This document shows, piece by piece, positions 5,538 through 10,386 of a stretch of 10,386 bases of DNA. This stretch comes from Candidatus Yonathbacteria bacterium RIFCSPHIGHO2_01_FULL_51_10 (GTDB lineage: Bacteria > Patescibacteriota > Minisyncoccia > Phycocordibacterales > UBA1539_B). The position numbers were made by a program, and so were the translations under genes. Numbering within the stretch: the stretch's first letter is position 1; each line of letters begins with the position of its first letter. The DNA is taken from positions 29,291 through 39,676 of the forward strand of contig MHUS01000010.1 in the NCBI GenBank assembly GCA_001823505.1. Reading direction: 5' to 3'. The notes beneath the pieces were generated by a model that saw only the letters and a program-made list of their open reading frames with translations, was not told the origin of the DNA and made no database searches.

Positions 5538-6143
5538 TTACGGTGTTAGTTCTTCACGATAAGCGCTTGCGAGCATCTCCAGAATTCTTGGATCTGCCAG
5601 ACCTGTCGGTTCGGGTAAGGAAGTGTGAACTGGGACAAGCCCGCAATCCACAAGCTCGCCGATCAAAAGACACTGGCATCCGATCCGTGATATTTCTTCT
5701 CGCTCAGCGATCTGCTCAGGAGTCATTGCTTCCCATATGATCCCAGTATTAACGACGAACTCCCATTTGTAGAGATCAATCATGTTCATGCCGGGCCCGC
5801 TTGTTAATCCACGCTTGCGTGCAAGAAGACGGAATAATCGACACAAGCGCTTGGTTTGGGGGAACCGGTCGACCAGTATCGTATTCAAAGCATACATCCT
5901 GCGCTCAAGTTCAACGCGTTCTTTTTGCGTAGTGCAAAACATCTCACAGAAATCTTTGTCACCGCTAGTGATCTTTTCCAAGAAGCCAACGGTGATACTG
6001 CCAATAAGTTCATTACGCTCAAATGGTCCGTAATCCACGCGTACTGAGAAGAACTTAACTCCACCCTCTTCTCTTTCTTGATTTCGAAACCACGCACAGA
6101 ACTTCCTTGTTTCAGGAAACCGCCCATCTTGTAGTGCTATCAT
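5538..6143 (-). CDS. Hypothetical protein with internal repeat and seven cysteines, 201 residues
   Basis: I do not recognise this protein. The start is supported by GGAGG with an eight-base gap to the ATG at 6143. It is soluble, with no signal peptide. Two segments 85 residues apart match closely: RFPETRKFCAWFR (8-20) and RFPQTKRLCRLFR (93-105), sharing RFP, T, a basic pair, C and FR at the same spacing. This suggests an ancient duplication of a unit of about 85 residues. Cysteines are at 16, 66, 70, 101, 156, 158 and 167; C16 and C101 are equivalent in the repeats, and the CxxxC (66-70) and CxC (156-158) pairs could bind metal, though this is speculation. The C-terminal part (140-201) is helical in appearance (TPEQIAEREE, DPRILEMLASAYREE). 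The gene is divergent from uvrB with overlapping promoters and has a leader of about 140 bases with a 13-codon ORF. Confidence 0.78.
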   Translation of the reverse strand: MIALQDGRFPETRKFCAWFRNQEREEGGVKFFSVRVDYGPFERNELIGSITVGFLEKITSGDKDFCEMFCTTQKERVELERRMYALNTILVDRFPQTKRLCRLFRLLARKRGLTSGPGMNMIDLYKWEFVVNTGIIWEAMTPEQIAEREEISRIGCQCLLIGELVDCGLVPVHTSLPEPTGLADPRILEMLASAYREELTP

Positions 6144-6213
6144 GTCGCTTTCCTCCGTATGATTTTGAAGAGCCAGGCAATCGGTTGAAAATACAACTTG
6201 AATGCTTCAATGG

Positions 6214-6255
6214 CTATTTGCCACACATTTTTGTTGCATGTGGGGGGGTACCCAT
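6214..6255 (-). CDS. Possible 13-residue leader peptide
   Basis: An ATG at 6255-6253 follows GGAGGTGAT, an uninterrupted match to the usual 16S rRNA tail, with five bases between GGAGGT and the ATG. It opens MGTPPHATKMCGK and stops at TAG 6216-6214. It lies in the leader of the 201-residue gene, 70 bases before its ATG. The gap can form TTGAA-gca-TTCAA or a competing pairing with a later TTCAA. Such a good ribosome site over so short a frame suggests a regulatory leader peptide; this is inference. Confidence 0.42.
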   Translation of the reverse strand: MGTPPHATKMCGK

Positions 6256-6272
6256 AAATCACCTCCGGCTGT

Positions 6273-6300
6273 TTGTGAACCTCTAAATCTACGATATAGT
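6273..6300 (+). promoter_or_regulatory. Candidate uvrB promoter
   Basis: TTGTGA (6273-6278) and TATAGT (6295-6300) are separated by 16 bp. The predicted start near 6307 gives a leader of about 15 bases with no Shine-Dalgarno. An overlapping -10, TACAAT at 6300-6305, is also possible. The -35 overlaps the left arm of the inverted repeat at 6274-6312. Confidence 0.5.
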
Positions 6301-6312
6301 ACAATGTTCACA
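6274..6312. promoter_or_regulatory. Inverted repeat between uvrB and the 201-residue gene, possible operator
   Basis: TGTGAAC (6274-6280) and GTTCACA (6306-6312) are perfect inverted copies separated by 25 bp. Arm centres are 32 bp apart, about three helical turns, so both arms face the same side of the DNA. Each arm overlaps or touches the -35 or start point of one of the two divergent promoters. The regulator is unknown. The GAAC and GTTC cores recall Gram-positive LexA boxes, but the spacing is quite different. Confidence 0.4.
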
Positions 6313-6319
6313 TAGTCAA
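6291..6319 (-). promoter_or_regulatory. Promoter of the leader ORF and 201-residue gene
   Basis: On the minus strand TTGACT (6319-6314) is followed after 17 bp by TATCGT (6296-6291). The predicted start near 6284 places the 13-codon ORF 29 bases into the transcript. It overlaps the uvrB promoter. Confidence 0.55.
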
Positions 6320-6321
6320 TC

Positions 6322-8364
6322 ATGAGTAATTTCAAGCTTAGATCAGAGTGGGCGCCGGCGGGGGACCAACCCAAGGCCATCAAAGAGCTTACTGCCGGCC
6401 TCAAGAAGGGCATGCGCTACCAGACGCTCCTTGGGGTAACCGGCTCGGGCAAGACCTTTACCGCGGCAAATATCATCGCCGCGGTGGATAAGCCGACCTT
6501 GGTCATCGCTCACAACAAGACGCTTGCCGCACAGCTTGCGCAGGAGTACCGAGAGTTCTTCCCCGAGAATGCGGTACACTACTTCGTCTCGTATTACGAC
6601 TACTACCAGCCGGAGGCGTACCTACCGACGACTGATACCTATATTGAGAAGGATGCACAGATCAACCAAGAAATTGATCGTCTCCGCCACGCGTCCACGC
6701 AAGCCCTGCTCACACGCAAGGATGTGATCATCGTCGCGTCAGTATCGTGCATCTACGGCATCGGCTCTCCGGTGGAATACCAGAAGCAGAACATTACCCT
6801 GAAGGTGGGAGAGAAGACCGATCGCCGCACGCTCATGGAGCGGCTCGTGGGGATCCATTTTGACCGTACCAATGCAGATCTCTTGCCCGGCCAAATGCGT
6901 GCCATCGGCAATCGACTCGAGGTGATGCCGGTATCGGAAAAAGTGGTGTATTTGATCGAACTTGCGGGTGGTGCCGTGCAGTCCATCGTGCAGATCGACG
7001 CCATTACGCGCGGTATTCTGGGACATCTCGATACATTATTCTTGTTCCCCGCAAAGCATTTTGTTACCGAGAAGGACCAGCAGGCACGGGCGGTCAAATC
7101 CATCAGGGCAGAGCTTACCGCTCAGCTTAAGAAGCTCGAGAAGGCAGGGAAGCTGCTTGAAGCAGAACGTCTCAAGCGTCGTACGAACTATGACCTCGCT
7201 ATGATTCGCGAGGTCGGGTATTGCAACGGCATTGAGAACTACTCACGTCATATGTCAGGCAAAGCACCGGGAGAGCCACCGGATACACTGCTCTCGTATT
7301 TCCCACATAAAGCTGATGGGAGCCCGGATTTTCTAACGATCATCGATGAATCGCACGTTACGGTGCCGCAGATCGGCGGGATGTATGCAGGGGACGCCGC
7401 GCGTAAGAAGAATCTGGTGGAGTACGGCTTCCGGCTTCCGTCTGCGGTAGACAACCGCCCGCTTAAAGCCGATGAATTTGAAAAACGCGTGGGGCAAGTG
7501 ATCTTCACCTCGGCGACACCCGCTAATTATGAACGTGAGGTGAGCGGGCAGATCGTGGAGCAGGTGATCCGACCAACAGGCCTTACCGATCCGGAAGTTC
7601 TGGTCCGCCCGATCGTTGAGAAGGGCGCATACCAAGGCCAGATCAAAGACTTCATGCGTGAGGCGGAGATCGTTATCAAACGCGACGAACGCGCGATAGC
7701 CACAACCCTCACGAAAAAGATGGCAGAGGATTTAAGCGAGTACCTTAAAGAAAAGGGTATCAAAGCGGAATACCTCCACAGCGATATCAAAACGATCGAG
7801 CGCATTACCATTCTGACAGAGTTTCGTCGGGGAACTTTTGACTGTCTTGTGGGGGTTAACCTCCTTCGTGAAGGATTGGATCTGCCTGAGGTTTCGCTCA
7901 TTGGAATTTTAGATGCTGACAAAGAAGGATTCCTGCGCTCTGAGACGTCGCTCATCCAGATCATTGGTCGTGCGGCACGCAATGTGTCAGGCAAGGTTAT
8001 CCTCTACGCCGACCACATGACGGGGTCTATTGAACGTGCAATGGGGGAAACCAATCGCCGACGGGCGATCCAGTTGGCGTACAATAAAAAGAATGGGATC
8101 ACCCCGGTCACCATCAAGAAAAAGATTCACGACATTACCGACCAGCTTCAGAGCGATCATGAGAAAGCGGTGCGTGCCGATCTGGCCATGGACGCGGAGA
8201 TATTCTCGGGCAACAAACGTAAGCTGATTCGCCTCAAGCAGCAGCAGATGAACGAAGCGGTCAAAGCGCTTGATTTTGAGACCGCGGCGCTCTTGCGGGA
8301 CGAAGTCATATTCCTTGAAGGTAAGCCCGAGCCCAAAAAACCTGCCCCACGGAAGCGGCGTTGA
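6322..8364 (+). CDS. uvrB: UvrABC system protein B
   Basis: UvrB is the damage-verifying helicase of nucleotide excision repair: loaded by UvrA, it then recruits UvrC. The 680-residue protein is complete. It shows Walker A GVTGSGKT (38-45), the damage-probing beta-hairpin YDYYQPEAY (92-100), the UvrA-contacting domain around 150-250, DESH (342-345, helicase motif II), TSATP (396-400), REGLDLPEV (516-524) and QIIGRAARN (546-554, motif VI). A C-terminal UVR domain (about 634-664, KLIRLKQQQMNEAVKALDFETAALLRDEV region) contacts UvrC. The tail after 665 is basic and proline-rich. The start at 6322 fits the normal FKLRSEWAPAGDQP beginning; no Shine-Dalgarno precedes it. The promoter and a possible operator lie within 50 bases upstream, shared with a divergent gene. 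uvrA follows after one small gene. I see no missing key residue. Confidence 0.98.
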   Translation: MSNFKLRSEWAPAGDQPKAIKELTAGLKKGMRYQTLLGVTGSGKTFTAANIIAAVDKPTLVIAHNKTLAAQLAQEYREFFPENAVHYFVSYYDYYQPEAYLPTTDTYIEKDAQINQEIDRLRHASTQALLTRKDVIIVASVSCIYGIGSPVEYQKQNITLKVGEKTDRRTLMERLVGIHFDRTNADLLPGQMRAIGNRLEVMPVSEKVVYLIELAGGAVQSIVQIDAITRGILGHLDTLFLFPAKHFVTEKDQQARAVKSIRAELTAQLKKLEKAGKLLEAERLKRRTNYDLAMIREVGYCNGIENYSRHMSGKAPGEPPDTLLSYFPHKADGSPDFLTIIDESHVTVPQIGGMYAGDAARKKNLVEYGFRLPSAVDNRPLKADEFEKRVGQVIFTSATPANYEREVSGQIVEQVIRPTGLTDPEVLVRPIVEKGAYQGQIKDFMREAEIVIKRDERAIATTLTKKMAEDLSEYLKEKGIKAEYLHSDIKTIERITILTEFRRGTFDCLVGVNLLREGLDLPEVSLIGILDADKEGFLRSETSLIQIIGRAARNVSGKVILYADHMTGSIERAMGETNRRRAIQLAYNKKNGITPVTIKKKIHDITDQLQSDHEKAVRADLAMDAEIFSGNKRKLIRLKQQQMNEAVKALDFETAALLRDEVIFLEGKPEPKKPAPRKRR

Positions 8365-8389
8365 CACCCGATTTTAACAGGAGTAACGT
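8361..8389 (+). promoter_or_regulatory. Promoter overlapping the uvrB stop codon
   Basis: A perfect TTGACA (8361-8366) overlaps the uvrB TGA and is followed after 17 bp by TAACGT (8384-8389), a weak -10 keeping the three most conserved bases. It would start transcription near 8396 for the small gene downstream. Confidence 0.5.
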
Positions 8390-8425
8390 AAGCACAGGCA
8401 ATTAGACAAAATGGGGGATATTACG

Positions 8426-8761
8426 ATGGCCACGATAGAGTACGATGATGTCGTATCATTAATTGGTACACTTCTCATCGCAATCGATGCACAAAGTACT
8501 TTGTGTGAGAACTCAGAGAGCATGGCGGAGTTGCGGGTGCACGAGAAACATTTCATCCTGATGAAAAAGAATCTCCTGATATTGTTTGACCATGTGCTCG
8601 GTGGAGACCATGGAACTATCACAAAGGCTGTTCAACGGGCAGGCGAGACTGCAGGAATCGAAATACAAGAGGGGTTTTTTGAATGGCTTAGAGAAGACGA
8701 TGGATTATTTGATTCTGAAAATTCTCTCACCTCAAATCTCGAAGGGAGAACACTTCAATAG
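8426..8761 (+). CDS. Small acidic hypothetical protein between uvrB and uvrA
   Basis: I do not recognise this protein. It has 111 residues from the ATG at 8426; an in-frame ATG at 8411 would add five. I prefer 8426 because GGGGGAT (8413-8419) sits at a suitable distance, as in the gene at 2787-3086, while nothing precedes 8411. The protein is acidic, with one cysteine. It looks mainly helical: VSLIGTLLIAIDAQ (10-23), FILMKKNLLILFDHVLG (43-59), TKAVQRAGETAGI (66-78) and FFEWLRED (83-90), with a polar tail. There is no signal peptide; the hydrophobic stretches are short and amphipathic. It has its own promoter and terminator, so a position between uvrB and uvrA need not mean a repair role. Confidence 0.7.
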   Translation: MATIEYDDVVSLIGTLLIAIDAQSTLCENSESMAELRVHEKHFILMKKNLLILFDHVLGGDHGTITKAVQRAGETAGIEIQEGFFEWLREDDGLFDSENSLTSNLEGRTLQ

Positions 8762-8769
8762 GTTGATAC

Positions 8770-8800
8770 ACGCCCGGACCATAGGTCCGGGCGTCTCTTG
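8770..8800 (+). terminator. Terminator after the 111-residue gene
   Basis: ACGCCCGGACC (8770-8780) pairs perfectly over 11 bp with GGTCCGGGCGT (8784-8794) around ATA, followed by CTCTTG. The hairpin is strong but the T tract is weak. It lies nine bases after the stop and separates the gene from uvrA. Confidence 0.75.
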
Positions 8801-8828
8801 TTGCGCATACCCTGAAACCTGCTAGTAT
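8801..8828 (+). promoter_or_regulatory. Candidate uvrA promoter
   Basis: TTGCGC (8801-8806) and TAGTAT (8823-8828) are separated by 16 bp, with TG at 8820-8821 as an extended -10. The predicted start near 8835 gives a leader of about 54 bases. No inverted repeat like that upstream of uvrB is seen here. Confidence 0.42.
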
Positions 8829-8841
8829 TGCTTCTATACAC

Positions 8842-8865
8842 CCCCTACGCGACAAACGCGCGGGG
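8842..8865 (+). other. Hairpin in the uvrA leader
   Basis: CCCC (8842-8845) with GGGG (8862-8865), and CGCG (8848-8851) with CGCG (8857-8860), form a stem with a small internal loop and an ACAAA loop. It lies within the presumed uvrA leader, 23 bases before the ATG. There is no following T run, so it is not a terminator. A role in mRNA stability or translation is conjecture. Confidence 0.3.
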
Positions 8866-8888
8866 CGTTCGTTACGTCAAACATCTAC

Positions 8889-10386
8889 ATGAAAGAACAA
8901 CCACTACGAAAACATAACCATCCGGGACTGGACAAAATCATTGTCCGCGGTGCTCGTACCCACAATCTCAAGAACATCACCGTGGAGATGCCGCGCAATG
9001 CGATGATCGTTTTTACCGGCCTCTCAGGGTCGGGGAAATCGTCGCTTGCCTTTGATACGATCTTTGCCGAGGGGCAACGGCGCTACGTGGAGTCGCTTTC
9101 TGCGTATGCACGGCAATTCTTGAACCAAATGCAGAAGCCTGATGTGGACGAGATCGTGGGGCTCTCGCCGGCGATTTCCATTGACCAAAAAAGTCGTTCC
9201 AATAATCCGCGCTCGACCGTTGCTACTATCACCGAGATCTATGACTACTTGCGTGTTCTCTATGCGCGCATCGGCAGACCATACTGTCTCGTTTGTGAAC
9301 GCCCGATCGAAAAGCTTTCTACGGACGAGATCCTTTCGTTCGCATCGGATCACATGAAAGAGGTGAGTAAGAAAAAAGGCGGCGGTACCATCAAGATATT
9401 CGCGCCGCTTGTCCGCGGACGTAAGGGTGAATACTACCAACTCCTCTATGATCTCTTGGGTAAGGGGTATGCGACCGTGCGTGTGGATGGGGTAGAGCAC
9501 AGCCTTCGCGAACAGATCATTCTTGATAAAAACAAGAAGCATACGATCGATGTGCTGGTGGACGAGATCGCACCGGCAGACCTTAAGGCAGCGGGCAAGA
9601 GCGGCCCTGCTCGAAACGTTTCGCGCAGCGATGCAGGCGGGCGTGAGCGACTCTATGACGCGGTTGATCGAGCACTTACCGAGTCCAAGGGGCTTGTAGC
9701 GCTTGTATCACCCGGGGATGAGTTCTTACTTTCCTCAAAATTCGCCTGTCCACATGATGGGTTTTCATTCCCTGAGATCGAGCCGCGCCTCTTCTCCTTC
9801 AACTCGCCATATGGGGCATGTGCTGCATGTAACGGCCTGGGAACCAAATACTTTATGGGCATAGAGCCCTGCCCTGACTGTGGCGGAGCTCGTTTGCGCA
9901 AGGAAGCTCTTGCGGTGCGCATCGGAGGCAAAAATATTGTAGAAGTCACTGCGCTGTCGGTTGACCAAGCAAAACAATTTTTTACCGAGCTTAAACTCAC
10001 CGCACGCGAGAAAAGCATCTCTCCCGTTATCCTAAAGGAGATCGGCAACCGCCTCATGTTCCTGCTTGATGTGGGGCTTGATTACCTCACCCTTGATCGT
10101 CGTGCCAGCACGCTTTCCGGTGGGGAGGCGCAGCGCATCAGACTTGCCTCACAGCTCGGCTCGCACTTGGTCGGTGCGCTCTATGTGCTTGATGAGCCGA
10201 CCATTGGGCTTCATCAGCGTGATAACGAGCGGTTGATCAAAACCCTCGTGGAGTTACGCGATTTGGGTAATACGATCATTGTGGTTGAGCACGATGAAGA
10301 CACAATCCTTGCGTCAGACTATCTGGTGGATATCGGTCCCGGGGCGGGAGTTCATGGAGGGGAAGTCGTCGCGGGCGGATACCTTG
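8889..10386 (+). CDS. uvrA: UvrABC system protein A, N-terminal 499 codons (runs off window), lacking the insertion domain
   Basis: UvrA is the ABC-type ATPase that finds bulky DNA lesions and loads UvrB. The visible part has the start motif RGARTHNLKNI (20-30), Walker A GLSGSGKSS (44-52), the UvrB-binding region (about 130-280), a first zinc module, signature LSGGEAQRIRLASQLG (409-424), Walker B LYVLDEPTIGLHQRDN (431-446) and VVEHDED (465-471). The zinc module reads CPHD (287-290) then CAAC (311-314): one expected cysteine is aspartate. CNGLGTKYF is followed after only a few residues by PCPDCGGARLRKEALAV (327-343). In E. coli UvrA these two landmarks are about 110-130 residues apart, so the insertion domain is absent. 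The join is in frame and reads smoothly. No Shine-Dalgarno precedes the ATG at 8889. The second ATPase half lies beyond the window. Confidence 0.96.
   Translation, partial: MKEQPLRKHNHPGLDKIIVRGARTHNLKNITVEMPRNAMIVFTGLSGSGKSSLAFDTIFAEGQRRYVESLSAYARQFLNQMQKPDVDEIVGLSPAISIDQKSRSNNPRSTVATITEIYDYLRVLYARIGRPYCLVCERPIEKLSTDEILSFASDHMKEVSKKKGGGTIKIFAPLVRGRKGEYYQLLYDLLGKGYATVRVDGVEHSLREQIILDKNKKHTIDVLVDEIAPADLKAAGKSGPARNVSRSDAGGRERLYDAVDRALTESKGLVALVSPGDEFLLSSKFACPHDGFSFPEIEPRLFSFNSPYGACAACNGLGTKYFMGIEPCPDCGGARLRKEALAVRIGGKNIVEVTALSVDQAKQFFTELKLTAREKSISPVILKEIGNRLMFLLDVGLDYLTLDRRASTLSGGEAQRIRLASQLGSHLVGALYVLDEPTIGLHQRDNERLIKTLVELRDLGNTIIVVEHDEDTILASDYLVDIGPGAGVHGGEVVAGGYL

Noticed and set aside
5620..5640. 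Another TGTGAAC copy inside the 201-residue gene as an operator half
   Set aside because: It has no inverted partner at the same spacing and lies within coding sequence; one 7-base match is expected by chance.
6207..6413. 68-residue minus-strand frame overlapping the start of uvrB
   Set aside because: Its N-terminal half is antisense to uvrB, and it has no recognisable protein features. The well-placed ribosome site in its middle serves the 13-codon frame instead.
8376..8395. AGGAG at 8380-8384 as a ribosome site for a separate start
   Set aside because: No ATG, GTG or TTG lies at a suitable distance; the stretch falls in the promoter spacer of the next gene.
286..8761. Genome-wide reassignment of TAG to an amino acid to explain the gnd stop
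   Set aside because: TAG is the natural stop of the ROK gene and of the 111-residue gene, both followed at once by terminator hairpins.
1..10386. CRISPR arrays, insertion sequences, tRNA or rRNA genes, prophage or attachment sites
   Set aside because: I saw no regularly spaced repeats, transposase, integrase, phage protein, cloverleaf or rRNA sequence.

Overview
The window looks like part of a small-genome bacterium of the Candidate Phyla Radiation (Patescibacteria, Parcubacteria-like). That is an inference. It rests on the compact layout, the mixture of conserved enzymes with short unrecognised proteins, a short-form (about 300-residue) 6-phosphogluconate dehydrogenase, a ROK sugar kinase and a compact UvrA. 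TGA and TAG both end genes here, so the code appears standard and the Gracilibacteria-type TGA recoding is not in use.

Left part (1-2763). A partial unknown gene leaves the window on the minus strand, starting at a GTG behind a strong ribosome binding site. Divergent from it runs a sugar-oxidation cluster: 6-phosphogluconate dehydrogenase (gnd), a 6-phosphogluconolactonase-family protein and a ROK-family glucokinase-like kinase. The glucose-6-phosphate dehydrogenase needed to link them is not in the window. The lactonase is intact. gnd carries an in-frame amber stop, and the ROK gene has a -1 frameshift located exactly at a G GGA AAG heptamer plus a lost zinc-ligand histidine. The cluster is therefore decaying, mis-sequenced or, for the ROK gene, possibly recoded.

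Middle (2764-6320). A terminator hairpin wrapped round the ROK stop codon can serve both strands. On the minus strand follow a small secreted protein, dihydrofolate reductase (folA) with a textbook promoter and terminator, a 74-residue unknown protein and a 201-residue cysteine-containing unknown protein with an internal repeat. On the plus strand lies tRNA-guanine transglycosylase (tgt), divergent from folA.

Right part (6321-10386). uvrB, a 111-residue acidic unknown protein and the first 499 codons of uvrA form a nucleotide-excision-repair segment. UvrA lacks the roughly 110-residue insertion domain that normally follows its first zinc module. The uvrB promoter faces that of the 201-residue gene across an inverted repeat (TGTGAAC, 25 bp, GTTCACA) that could be a shared operator. 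The leader of the 201-residue gene holds a 13-codon ORF with a near-perfect Shine-Dalgarno.

A window-wide pattern: the conserved plus-strand enzymes (gnd, lactonase, ROK, tgt, uvrB, uvrA) have no visible Shine-Dalgarno, and several start within a few bases of a -10 box, suggesting leaderless or near-leaderless mRNAs. folA and the small unknown genes mostly have G-rich Shine-Dalgarno sites and several have TTGAC-type -35 boxes with 17-bp spacers.
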